Shown: positions 16,720 through 24,533 of the stretch, in pieces | Position numbering within the stretch: position 1 is the stretch's first letter | Layout: each line of letters opens with the position of its first letter | The notes under the pieces: model-generated | The model's database searches: none | What the model saw: only the letters and a program-made list of their open reading frames with translations | What the model was told of the DNA's origin: nothing | Made by a program: the position numbers and the translations under genes | Assembly: GCF_003480315.1 (NCBI RefSeq) | Contig: NZ_QUIV01000010.1 | Coordinates: 70,343 to 111,914, forward strand | DNA: 41,572 nucleotides | Source of the DNA: Clostridium sp. AM33-3 | GTDB lineage: Bacteria > Bacillota > Clostridia > Lachnospirales > Lachnospiraceae | Reading direction: 5' to 3'

Positions 16720-17535
16720 CTATTCGTCTTTCTTTTCAGCCTCGGCTGCTGCCTTAGCTGCCTCTGCTGCCTGCTTCTTAGCCAGAGCTGCTGCAGCTGC
16801 CGCCTTCTTGGCCTCTTCTGCCTTCTTCAGCTCTTCTGCCTTTTTCTCTTCCAGGACAGAGTGGTTAGAGGAACATGCAGAACCGCTGCATGCTGCGCAG
16901 TTGCCGCCGCATGCCAGTGTGGACTGCGGTACGGAACCGTTGGTTGCACTCGGAGCTTTGAATTTGTTCTGCAGTGCGGTCAGGCAAGCCAGTACAAAGA
17001 ATGCACCCGGTGCCAGGCCGATGATGGTTACGTGGAAGTCCTCCGGAATGATCTCCATGCCGAAGAAGGAACCACCGCCAATGAGCTCACGCACGATTGC
17101 GATGCAGGTTAAACCTACGGTGAAACCAAGGCCCATACCGATACCATCGAATGCGGACTCGATCGGGCCGTTCTTTGCTGCATATGCCTCTGCACGGCCC
17201 AGGATGATACAGTTAACAACGATCAGCGGGATGTAGATACCCAGTGCGCTGTACAGGCTCGGTACATATGCCTGTAAAAGCAGCTGAACGATGGTAACCA
17301 GGGATGCTACGATTACGATGTATGCCGGAATACGTACACGATCCGGAATAATCTTCCGCAGTGCGGAAATAATAAGGTTAGAGAAAACCAGAACCGCCGT
17401 GGTGGACAGTCCCATACCGATACCATTGATCGCGGTGGTGGTTACTGCCAGGGTCGGACACATACCAAGCATCAGGACGAAGGTCGGGTTTTCTTTAATA
17501 ATACCGTTGTATAAACGTTCGATACATTTATTCAT
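16720..17535 (-). CDS. rnfE: Rnf complex subunit RnfE with an unusual Cys-rich, Ala/Lys/Glu-rich tail
   Basis: Residues 1 to about 193 form the normal RnfE membrane core, with GMCPTLAVTTTAINGIGMG and YIPLIVVNCIILGRAEAYAA as the cysteine-bearing half-motifs shared with RnfA. The protein then continues for about 78 residues not found in the short proteobacterial homologues. A cysteine cluster C209-x3-C213-x2-C216-x4-C221 is followed by a charged helix of Ala, Lys and Glu repeats (about 226-271), probably a coiled coil or a flexible cytosolic arm. The tail is in frame and ends at a normal stop, 14 bases before rnfA. The function of the tail is unknown. Confidence 0.93.
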   Translation of the reverse strand: MNKCIERLYNGIIKENPTFVLMLGMCPTLAVTTTAINGIGMGLSTTAVLVFSNLIISALRKIIPDRVRIPAYIVIVASLVTIVQLLLQAYVPSLYSALGIYIPLIVVNCIILGRAEAYAAKNGPIESAFDGIGMGLGFTVGLTCIAIVRELIGGGSFFGMEIIPEDFHVTIIGLAPGAFFVLACLTALQNKFKAPSATNGSVPQSTLACGGNCAACSGSACSSNHSVLEEKKAEELKKAEEAKKAAAAAALAKKQAAEAAKAAAEAEKKDE

Positions 17536-17548
17536 GACTTCCTACCTC

Positions 17549-18160
17549 CTACTGTGCCAGGCAGTTATCTACAAAATAAACTGCCGCATTCACCGCACCA
17601 GTGACTGCTTTTGAAGTGATGGTCGCACCACTGATTGCGTTGATCTGATCATCGGAAGATGCACCGTCTTTGGTAACGGAGAACACATCTGCCTTCTTGC
17701 CTGCAAACTGACCTTTCCACTCAGGCTTCTGAGCATTCATACCAAGACCAGCAGTCTCAGCCAGGGTCAGGAATTCGATACCATTTACAGTACCGTCAGA
17801 CTGGATACCTACAGAAACGGTAACAGCACCGCCGTAACCGTCATTGGAAGTAGCGGTAACTACGTATCCTGCAACAGAACCGGAAGCATCGGTTGCCTCA
17901 ACAGCCTCATCCACAGACACATTGCCATATCCGAGGGTTGCGATAGTCTCATTTGCTGCAGGAAGCTTGTCTGCAAGGTCTGCAGCCTCAAAACCAGCCG
18001 CATCTGGGAATACGGTACGGTAAGCAGCTTCTTTCGCTGCCTGGTTTGCTGCAGCGATCGGATCCTTCGTCATTTCATAAACGCCGCCCAGACATGCACC
18101 TGCCACAAGGGTAATGGCACACAGGATTACGGCATCCTTCATAAATCCACCTTTACTCAT
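17549..18160 (-). CDS. rnfG: Rnf complex subunit RnfG, covalent FMN protein
   Basis: A 203-residue protein with one N-terminal membrane helix (about 8-27) and an extracytoplasmic FMN-binding domain. The flavinylation motif is SGATIT at 177-182, with T182 as the expected covalent FMN attachment site. It passes electrons across the membrane within the complex. Its ATG overlaps the rnfD stop (ATGA), indicating translational coupling. No ApbE flavin transferase, needed to attach the FMN, is encoded in this window. Confidence 0.94.
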   Translation of the reverse strand: MSKGGFMKDAVILCAITLVAGACLGGVYEMTKDPIAAANQAAKEAAYRTVFPDAAGFEAADLADKLPAANETIATLGYGNVSVDEAVEATDASGSVAGYVVTATSNDGYGGAVTVSVGIQSDGTVNGIEFLTLAETAGLGMNAQKPEWKGQFAGKKADVFSVTKDGASSDDQINAISGATITSKAVTGAVNAAVYFVDNCLAQ

Positions 18161-19104
18161 GCCTTTTTGCCCTCCTTTCCAAATGCCACCGGAAGGGTAT
18201 AGCGCTCAATCAGCGGAACCATCAGGTTGCTGATGATGATTGCGTAGGAAACACCCTCTGCGGAACCACCGAACAGACGGAATGTTCCGGTCAGCACGCC
18301 AAGCAGAATACCAAATACGATCTGTCCCTTCGGGGTGATCGGGCTGGTTACATAGTCGGTTGCCATGAAGAATGCACCGAAGATCAGTCCGCCGCCGCAG
18401 ATATGAGCCAGAACAAAGTTCAGATCCTGTCTGCCGAAGATGAATACGAATACTGCGACCGTTACGATGTAGGTTAACGGAATGCGCAGGGAAATGACTT
18501 TCTTAAATACCAGGTAAGCAGCGCCGATTAACAGGGCTACTACAGAAACCTCACCGATGGTTCCAGGGATCTTACCGATGAACATAGCCATAAGGTCTAC
18601 GCCCAGATTGGACTCGCCGGCCTTCCATGCAGTCTTCATCACGTTCAGAGGAGTAGCGGTGGTTACGCCATCCAGAGTGAAGGAAGACATCTTGCCTGCG
18701 AAGGAGATCAGCAGGAAGCATCTTGCTGCCAGTGCCGGGTTCATGAAGTTCTGGCCAAGGCCGCCGTAGATCTGTTTTACGATCACGATCGCGAACACAC
18801 CGCCCAGCATCGGGATCCATAACGGAATCTCAGACGGACAGTTTAATGCCAGGATCATACCGGTTACAACGGCACTGAAATCACTGATGGTTACGGTTCT
18901 CTTGGTTACTTTCTCAAATACGTACTCGCTGACTACACAGGCAAATACGGTAGCAATGATAACGAGCAGGGCATGCAGGCCGAACTGGAAGACACCGAAA
19001 GCGGTGGCCGGCAGCATGGCAATTGCCACGTCCATCATGATGCTGCGGGTTGTTTCCTCGCTCCGCACATGCGGGGATGAGGATACGTTAAATAATTTAG
19101 CCAT
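18157..19104 (-). CDS. rnfD: Rnf complex subunit RnfD, membrane flavoprotein
   Basis: A 315-residue polytopic membrane protein, homologous to NqrB. Typical segments are SPHVRSEETTRSIMMDVAIAMLPA at the N-terminus and GGLGQNFMNPALAARCFLLISF in the middle. The threonines at 149-151 in the DGVTTATPL segment match the covalent FMN site of the family. It forms part of the ion channel with RnfA, RnfE and RnfG. Its start lies 3 bases after the rnfC stop. Confidence 0.95.
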   Translation of the reverse strand: MAKLFNVSSSPHVRSEETTRSIMMDVAIAMLPATAFGVFQFGLHALLVIIATVFACVVSEYVFEKVTKRTVTISDFSAVVTGMILALNCPSEIPLWIPMLGGVFAIVIVKQIYGGLGQNFMNPALAARCFLLISFAGKMSSFTLDGVTTATPLNVMKTAWKAGESNLGVDLMAMFIGKIPGTIGEVSVVALLIGAAYLVFKKVISLRIPLTYIVTVAVFVFIFGRQDLNFVLAHICGGGLIFGAFFMATDYVTSPITPKGQIVFGILLGVLTGTFRLFGGSAEGVSYAIIISNLMVPLIERYTLPVAFGKEGKKA

Positions 19105-19107
19105 GGT

Positions 19108-20445
19108 TTACTTTCCCCCCTGTGCTTTTTTTCTGCGGTTTGCTGCAACCGTTTTTCTCATTTCCTTGAAAGCCTGGGTCAGAGGACGTTTAGCCGGACA
19201 TACGAAGGTACAGCTTCCGCACTCCATACACTCCATACCATTGAGTTTCTCAAAGGTATCGCAGTCGCCCTTTAATGCTGCTTTCATCATCATAACCGGA
19301 ACAATGTGGCTCGGGCATGCGCTTACGCACTTACCGCAGCGGATACACGGAGTCTCCACGCTTGTTGCCACCTGGTCTTTGGTCATGCACAGGACGGAAC
19401 CGTTGGTCTTGATGACCGGAACGTCTAAATCGAACATAGCAAAGCCCATCATAGGACCACCGGAAATAACCTTCTCCGGCTCGGACTTGAAGCCGCCTGC
19501 TGCCTCGATCAGTTCCTGGGTGTTGGTTCCGATCTTAATACGGAAGTTTCTCGGATCTGCGATCGCGTCACCGGTTACGGTGAATACACGCTCGATCAGA
19601 GGAGTGGTCTTGCATACTGCATCATAAATAGCGATCACAGTACCAATGTTGTCCACGATGCAGCCTGCGTCTGCTGGAAGCATGGAGGAATTTACAGATC
19701 TGCCGGTAACAGCGTAGATTAAGGAACGCTCACCACCCTGCGGATACTTGGTAAGCAGCTCACATACCTCGATACGCGGCTCATCTTTTACTAACTCTTT
19801 CAGCTTTTTGATTGCTTCCGGCTTGTTGTTCTCGATACCGATCACACCCTTAGCCTTGTCAAAGAGCTGCAGAACAACCTTCAGACCGCCGATGATCTTT
19901 TCCGGATCTTCCATCATGCAGCGATAGTCAGATGTCAGATACGGCTCACACTCTGCACCATTAATCAGAATGTATTCAATTGCATCTTCGTTCTTCGGAG
20001 AGAGCTTTACGTTGGTCGGGAAACCAGCGCCGCCCATACCTACGATACCAGCTGCTTTTACGATATCGCGGATCTCCTGTTTGGACAGAGTAGCCGGGTC
20101 ACGGTCTGCACCCATGCCTTCTACTGCTTCATACTGTCCATCGTTTTCAACTACAACGGAATTTACCATGCCGCCGCTGGCAACACGTCTCGGCTCTACT
20201 GCTTTGACAGTACCGGATACGGAGCAGATTACGTTTGCAGAAATAAATCCGCCTGCTTCACCGATGATCTGACCAGCCAGGACTCTGTCGCCCTTCTTTA
20301 CCAGCGGGTTCGCCGGTGCGCCGATTCCCTGTGACATCGGGAACACCAGATCTCCCTTCGGCATCAGGACCTGTACCGGCTTGTTCTCGGACAGTTCTTT
20401 GCCCTCGTAAGGGTGAACGCCGCCTTTAAATGTAGCCAATCCCAT
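19108..20445 (-). CDS. rnfC: Rnf complex subunit RnfC, NADH-binding flavo-iron-sulfur protein
   Basis: A 445-residue peripheral subunit homologous to NqrF/Nuo51 parts, the site of NAD+ reduction. The N-terminus begins with the typical FKGGVHPYEGKE segment, a glycine-rich nucleotide and FMN site follows (VGMGGAGFPTNVKL), and two [4Fe-4S] motifs lie near the C-terminus (CIRCGKCVSACP and CMECGSCTFVCP). The C-terminal tail is short and basic. It is the first gene of the operon, with a promoter at 20516-20544 and an A/G-rich ribosome binding site. Confidence 0.95.
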   Translation of the reverse strand: MGLATFKGGVHPYEGKELSENKPVQVLMPKGDLVFPMSQGIGAPANPLVKKGDRVLAGQIIGEAGGFISANVICSVSGTVKAVEPRRVASGGMVNSVVVENDGQYEAVEGMGADRDPATLSKQEIRDIVKAAGIVGMGGAGFPTNVKLSPKNEDAIEYILINGAECEPYLTSDYRCMMEDPEKIIGGLKVVLQLFDKAKGVIGIENNKPEAIKKLKELVKDEPRIEVCELLTKYPQGGERSLIYAVTGRSVNSSMLPADAGCIVDNIGTVIAIYDAVCKTTPLIERVFTVTGDAIADPRNFRIKIGTNTQELIEAAGGFKSEPEKVISGGPMMGFAMFDLDVPVIKTNGSVLCMTKDQVATSVETPCIRCGKCVSACPSHIVPVMMMKAALKGDCDTFEKLNGMECMECGSCTFVCPAKRPLTQAFKEMRKTVAANRRKKAQGGK

Positions 20446-20515
20446 TTTCCTTTACCCTCTTTCTATACATTTTCAACTTGCTATCGACAAAATCTCTCGT
20501 TTTGCCATCACGGTC

Positions 20516-20544
20516 AGTATAGCATAATTCGCGATTCCAGACAA
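20516..20544 (-). promoter_or_regulatory. Promoter of the rnf operon
   Basis: Minus-strand TTGTCT, a 17-base spacer and TATACT preceded by TGC (extended -10). The distance to the rnfC start is about 70 bases. A 12-base perfect palindrome, ATTGTATACAAT at 20558-20569, lies just upstream of the -35 and may bind a regulator. Confidence 0.7.
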
Positions 20545-20626
20545 TCAAAAATTACATATTGTATACAATGTAACTATCGGCTTTTCCTGAAAAACAGAGC
20601 AGATTCACAGTTTTTGACCAGAATTT

Positions 20627-20644
20627 TTGTTAATCCGTAAACAA
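20627..20644. promoter_or_regulatory. Candidate Rex (NADH/NAD+ sensor) operator
   Basis: TTGTTAATCCGTAAACAA matches the Rex consensus TTGTTAANNNNTTAACAA with one mismatch. Rex is known to control energy and fermentation genes in clostridia. The site is about 83 bases upstream of the predicted -35, so either it acts at a distance or a second promoter exists. Confidence 0.5.
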
Positions 20645-20836
20645 TGTTAGCAGAAGGAAACCGCCTCTTGTTTTTGTAAAAAAACATGTTGTATTCGACA
20701 CATTTCCCGGATAGTTTGGAATCTGGTTTCTGCCGGAATTTCACTGGAATTTGTTCGTATTTTTCAGAATTTTGTTTTGTTAATTTTTAGTCGAGGAATA
20801 TGTACTTTTTTTCGCTTATCAACATTTATAGTTTTT

Positions 20837-20868
20837 ACTTATAAGTATTATCTGCAACACTTATAAGT
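20837..20868. promoter_or_regulatory. Twin palindromes ACTTATAAGT
   Basis: The same perfect 10-base palindrome occurs at 20837-20846 and 20859-20868. Centre-to-centre spacing is 22 bases, about two helical turns, which places both on one face of the DNA. This is operator-like. The target gene is unclear, as the next gene on the minus strand is rnfC, about 390 bases away. Confidence 0.4.
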
Positions 20869-21151
20869 ATGAACCTATCCGGCCTACAGTCTTCCTCCTA
20901 TGCCATACTTCTGTCTGCCTGCCTTTACTGATTCTTTTCATCCCGTAATTTTTTCTTTTCTGCAATAAAACCTTCGTTCTCTGCATTATCCATATGAACG
21001 GATGAAAAGATTCCTGTTCCGTAAAAGCAAACAACGCAAAACCAATCACAAATCAAACTATTTACGAAATCCTTTGATGCATTACACTCTATCACACCCG
21101 CTGCGTTTTCTTTTCCGGACATGGCCATTTTCAAAAAACCTTAAAAAAAGA

Positions 21152-21182
21152 ACTACCGCATACCAAATTGGTATGCGGTAGT
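21152..21182 (-). terminator. Terminator of the symporter gene
   Basis: A perfect 15-base inverted repeat (21152-21166 with 21168-21182) ends 4 bases before the symporter stop codon on the minus strand and is followed there by TCTTTTTTTAAGG. It is a strong intrinsic terminator. Confidence 0.9.
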
Positions 21183-21186
21183 CTTC

Positions 21187-22650
21187 TTATTTCACTTTCT
21201 TTTCATATTCATTTGCTATTTCATTCCAGAGATCAGCATTTTTTATGCCGCAGTTGTCTGGTCGGAAAATAGGATCCTTTCCATCCTTAAATTGTTTTTC
21301 ATAATCGTTCCAAACTTTTCTCACAATTGGGAACATAAAAATTACTGCAATTAACGTAACCCAACAAGATGCTCCAGTTCCAATATCCGCACACAACCAT
21401 GCAAATTCTGTACTTGAAATACATCCAATAAAGATTGGAATCAAAAACCATATTTTGAACAAAATCTGTGCAGTCTTACTTTTTGAATATCCCTTGAACA
21501 TATAAATCAAATCAGATTCAGAAATATTAAAGCAGCCTACTAATGTCGTAAATGAAAATAAGGCCAGCATAACCGCTATCATTGGATAACCGAAACCATG
21601 AATTACAGAATCCAGTGCTCCCTGTGTAAAACCAACACCAGCATTGACTCCGCTAATACCTTCATACAATACACTCCCCGCCGCATCTGTTACATTATAT
21701 GTACCGGCAAGTAAAATCATTAAGGCTGTTGCGGTACAAACCAGTAATGTATCAACATATACGGATAAAGCCTGTGTCAAACCAACCTTTGCCGGGTGAG
21801 ATACTCCCGCAATTGCTGCTGCTTGAGGTGTAGTTCCCATACCTGCTTCACTTGAATAGACACCTCTCTTGATACCATATGCAATTGCTGATCCCACCAT
21901 ACCACCAAAAATTGCATCTTTACCAAATGCACTTTTAAAAATAAGCGCAAATACTGCCGGAATTTTAGTGATATTAACGCCAAGTACAATTAAAGTAACT
22001 CCCAGGTACAGAAGGCACATGATCGGTACAATTTTTGATGTAAATCGAATAATACTTTTTAAGCCACCTGAAATGATAATTGCGGCTATAATTACCATGA
22101 TAACTCCCACAATCCAGTGTGGAACACCAAAAGCATTATACATTGCATCAGCAATGGAGTTCGGCTGTGTTGTATGCAAAATGCCACAATTCAAAAGGCT
22201 GCAAAATGCAAATACGGTTCCAAACCATCCCAGGCCAAGTCCCTTTTTTACAAAAAATGAAGTACCACCCCGATACATTCCGTCAACCTTTTCTTTATAC
22301 ACCTGAGCTAACGTATTTTCTGCAAAAGATGTTGCCGCTCCCAGAATTGCCATAACCCACATCCAGAATACTGCACCAGGGCCACCTGCTGCAATTGCAG
22401 TTGCAACTCCGACGATGTTTCCCGTTCCAACTCTTGCCGCAACGGTCAAAGCAAATGCTTCAAATGATGTGGAGGATTCACTATCTGCACTCTTTTCAAA
22501 AACGCTATTCACCATTTGTTTTAAGTATCGAACTTGAAATCCCTTTAAGCCAACAGTATAGAGAAGTCCAACAAAAATGGAAATATAAATTAACGGGCTG
22601 CTCCACAAAACGGTGTCAAAAAAATTTAAAATGCTGGTAAGCACTTCCAT
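21187..22650 (-). CDS. AGCS-family sodium/alanine (amino acid) symporter
   Basis: A 487-residue polytopic membrane protein. Family landmarks are TSFEAFALTVAARVGTGNIVGVATAIAAGGPGAVFWMW near residues 60-100, GGTSFFVKKGLGLGW, and RGVYSSEAGMGTTPQAAAIAGVSHPAKVG. Relatives take up alanine, glycine or other small amino acids with sodium. It lies 33 bases downstream of the PatB/MalY-type gene, so the substrate may be connected to sulfur amino acids. Its base composition is clearly more AT-rich than that of the rnf and dnaK genes on either side. Confidence 0.92.
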   Translation of the reverse strand: MEVLTSILNFFDTVLWSSPLIYISIFVGLLYTVGLKGFQVRYLKQMVNSVFEKSADSESSTSFEAFALTVAARVGTGNIVGVATAIAAGGPGAVFWMWVMAILGAATSFAENTLAQVYKEKVDGMYRGGTSFFVKKGLGLGWFGTVFAFCSLLNCGILHTTQPNSIADAMYNAFGVPHWIVGVIMVIIAAIIISGGLKSIIRFTSKIVPIMCLLYLGVTLIVLGVNITKIPAVFALIFKSAFGKDAIFGGMVGSAIAYGIKRGVYSSEAGMGTTPQAAAIAGVSHPAKVGLTQALSVYVDTLLVCTATALMILLAGTYNVTDAAGSVLYEGISGVNAGVGFTQGALDSVIHGFGYPMIAVMLALFSFTTLVGCFNISESDLIYMFKGYSKSKTAQILFKIWFLIPIFIGCISSTEFAWLCADIGTGASCWVTLIAVIFMFPIVRKVWNDYEKQFKDGKDPIFRPDNCGIKNADLWNEIANEYEKKVK

Positions 22651-22683
22651 ACCAATCTCCCTTTCTCCTCTGTATTCAGTAAA

Positions 22684-23862
22684 TTACACTTCTGGTTTCA
22701 ATGCTTTATGAATCCGTTCCATACATTCTACAATCATACTTCTTGGACTGGCCATATTAATTCTTTCAAAGCCCTTTCCCTCATCCCCAAAAATATAACC
22801 TTCATCCAAGGCAACCTTCGCACTCTCGTGCATAAGCTTCTCCAGCTTTTTCTCATCATTGCAATATGCTCTGAAATCCAACCATATTAAATACGTTCCC
22901 TGTGTATCTGACATCGTAACTTCAGGCATATTTTTCTGAAGGAAATCATGTACATAAGCAATATTTTCATCAATATACTCTCGAACCTGATCAAGCCATT
23001 CTTCCCCGTGTGTATATGCAGCAATCATTGCAGAAATTCCCAGGGGTGCAGCCATCAAACCAAAGCAATCGTCTAACAGAAAATCAAATTTTGCTTTATA
23101 TTCTTTATTCGGAATCACAATATTAGATATCTGCATTCCTGCCAAGTTAAATGTTTTACTTGGTGCAGTACATGCAATAATCTGATCTTTATAATCTGGT
23201 GCCACAGTTAAAAGTGGATGATGCTTCACGCCCTTTCTTGTCAAATCACAATGAATTTCATCAGAAATAATCCATTTATTGTATTTCTTACAAAGATCCA
23301 CTAACTGTCTCAACTCATCTTCAGTCCATACGCGACCTACCGGATTATGTGGACTGCAAATAATAATTCCCTTATTTTGCGGATTTTTCAATTTCTCTTC
23401 AAGATCAATATAATCCATCCTATACGTATTTCCATCATGGATCAGCGGATTATTTACAACCCTTCTTCCTGCATTTTCAATTTTAATTGTAAATGGGTAA
23501 TATACTGGCCGCTGAATGATGATCCCATCTCCCGGCTCTGTTAAAGCCCGAATCAGAAATGCAAGCGCAGGAACAACTCCAGGACTAAATGATAGTTCTT
23601 CTCTTTCTATTTTCCATCCATATTGTCTCATAAACCATCCTGATACAGCCTCATAGACATCTTGATTGTCATATGCTGTATAACCGTATATCTTTCTATC
23701 AATTCTTTGATGCAGTGCTTCTATAACAGGATCAGCACAAGGAAAATCCATATCTGCAACCCAAAAAGAAAGACTGTCTTTAGGTGCTCCTTCAGGCAAA
23801 CAATCTCTTTTAAAGCTGTAGGTATTGCTTCTGTCAATAATTTCATCAAAATTATACTTCAT
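22684..23862 (-). CDS. PatB/MalY-family PLP enzyme, probable cystathionine beta-lyase or aminotransferase
   Basis: A 392-residue fold-type I PLP enzyme. It shows the MalY/PatB N-terminus (LSFWVADMDFPCADPVIEAL), the cofactor segment SPHNPVGR at 170-177, SDEIHCDL at 200-207 and the Schiff-base lysine K236 in TAPSKTFNLAG. Enzymes of this type cleave C-S bonds of cystathionine or cysteine and may also act as transaminases. It is co-transcribed with the AGCS symporter and sits behind a MarR regulator, suggesting uptake and breakdown of one amino acid. AAAGGAGAGG precedes the start. It shares the AT-rich composition of this block. Confidence 0.88.
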   Translation of the reverse strand: MKYNFDEIIDRSNTYSFKRDCLPEGAPKDSLSFWVADMDFPCADPVIEALHQRIDRKIYGYTAYDNQDVYEAVSGWFMRQYGWKIEREELSFSPGVVPALAFLIRALTEPGDGIIIQRPVYYPFTIKIENAGRRVVNNPLIHDGNTYRMDYIDLEEKLKNPQNKGIIICSPHNPVGRVWTEDELRQLVDLCKKYNKWIISDEIHCDLTRKGVKHHPLLTVAPDYKDQIIACTAPSKTFNLAGMQISNIVIPNKEYKAKFDFLLDDCFGLMAAPLGISAMIAAYTHGEEWLDQVREYIDENIAYVHDFLQKNMPEVTMSDTQGTYLIWLDFRAYCNDEKKLEKLMHESAKVALDEGYIFGDEGKGFERINMASPRSMIVECMERIHKALKPEV

Positions 23863-23898
23863 TTTTCCTCTCCTTTTGTATTATTTAGATACTTAATA

Positions 23899-23940
23899 AT
23901 CTTATGGTAAGATAATATCATCTTTTCTTGCATATGTAAA
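23899..23940 (-). promoter_or_regulatory. Promoter and operator of the patB-like/symporter operon
   Basis: Minus-strand TTTACA (23935-23940), a 17-base spacer and TATTAT (23912-23917). Overlapping the -10 and the start-site region is a 15-base perfect palindrome at 23899-23913 (ATCTTA, CCA, TAAGAT). A bound protein would block RNA polymerase there. The adjacent MarR-type protein is the obvious candidate. Confidence 0.65.
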
Positions 23941-23960
23941 CACCTTAAATAAACAAAATA

Positions 23961-23984
23961 AAACATGCACTTTTGTGCATGTTT
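23961..23984 (-). terminator. Terminator between the MarR gene and the patB-like gene
   Basis: AAACATGCAC pairs perfectly with GTGCATGTTT around a TTTT loop, overlapping the MarR stop codon by one base. TATTTTG follows on the minus strand. It separates the regulator transcript from the downstream operon, which has its own promoter. Confidence 0.7.
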
Positions 23985-24457
23985 TACATTTTGCTATCCT
24001 CTATATCTAATTTAAATGTTTGGTTCATCCTATCCAATATCCTGCATACTACTTCTATTTCTTTTTCTGAAAACTCTGCTAAATATTCAAATGTCCGTTC
24101 ATAGCAATGTTGCTCAAATTTTTCTCTTGCCTCATACAAGCTCCATCCAGCAGACGTCAAATTTAAAAAAGTATTTCTCCTGTTTTTTTCATTTTTTATT
24201 TGTTCAATCAATCCTTTTGTCTGCAGTTTTTTCACCATCTGACTCGCTGCACTGCTGGTTTTGTTCAAATCTTGTGCTATATCTGAAACCGTCGTTCCTG
24301 GATGCTCTCCGATATATTTTATCAAATGAGCTTCAACCTGATATAAAATCACTTCCCCATATTTTCTCGATATAGAATCATATTCTTCCATTAAATCATA
24401 TGCCCGATCGATTTGGTTCAACAATTCATCTAATAGTTTTGCCCGTTCCTTCTCCAT
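23984..24457 (-). CDS. MarR-family transcriptional regulator
   Basis: A 157-residue winged-helix regulator. The DNA-binding part is VSDIAQDLNKTSSAASQMVKKLQTKGLIEQ, followed by the wing with NEKNRRNTFLNLT. Helices at both ends would form the dimer interface. MarR proteins usually repress nearby genes and respond to small molecules. The palindrome at 23899-23913 over the next operon's promoter is a likely target. The ribosome binding site is weak and no clear promoter was found; transcription may come from dnaJ readthrough. It is AT-rich like its two partners. Confidence 0.88.
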   Translation of the reverse strand: MEKERAKLLDELLNQIDRAYDLMEEYDSISRKYGEVILYQVEAHLIKYIGEHPGTTVSDIAQDLNKTSSAASQMVKKLQTKGLIEQIKNEKNRRNTFLNLTSAGWSLYEAREKFEQHCYERTFEYLAEFSEKEIEVVCRILDRMNQTFKLDIEDSKM

Positions 24458-24499
24458 TGACTTTTTTCATCCCTTCTTTATTCTTTTTATGGCATCGAA

Positions 24500-24529
24500 A
24501 ACCCGTAGACTATTTACAGCCTACGGGTT
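24500..24529 (-). terminator. Terminator after dnaJ
   Basis: AACCCGTAG (24500-24508) pairs perfectly with CTACGGGTT (24521-24529) around a 12-base loop, just past the dnaJ stop. The T tract is short. Confidence 0.6.
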
Positions 24530-24533
24530 AACT

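Larger units (their letters stand above)
20446..21151. other. Long AT-rich intergenic region upstream of rnfC
   Basis: About 700 bases without a convincing gene. It holds the rnf promoter (20516-20544), a near-perfect palindrome (20558-20569), a Rex-like site (20627-20644) and twin palindromes (20837-20868). Two minus-strand frames of 60-70 codons occur around 20861-21134; they overlap each other in different frames, resemble nothing I recognise, and sit behind the symporter terminator. It may contain decayed sequence. Confidence 0.5.

Noticed and set aside
20861..21134. Two overlapping minus-strand frames of about 60-70 codons upstream of rnfC
   Set aside because: They overlap in different frames, lack good ribosome binding sites, resemble no known family and sit directly behind a strong terminator.
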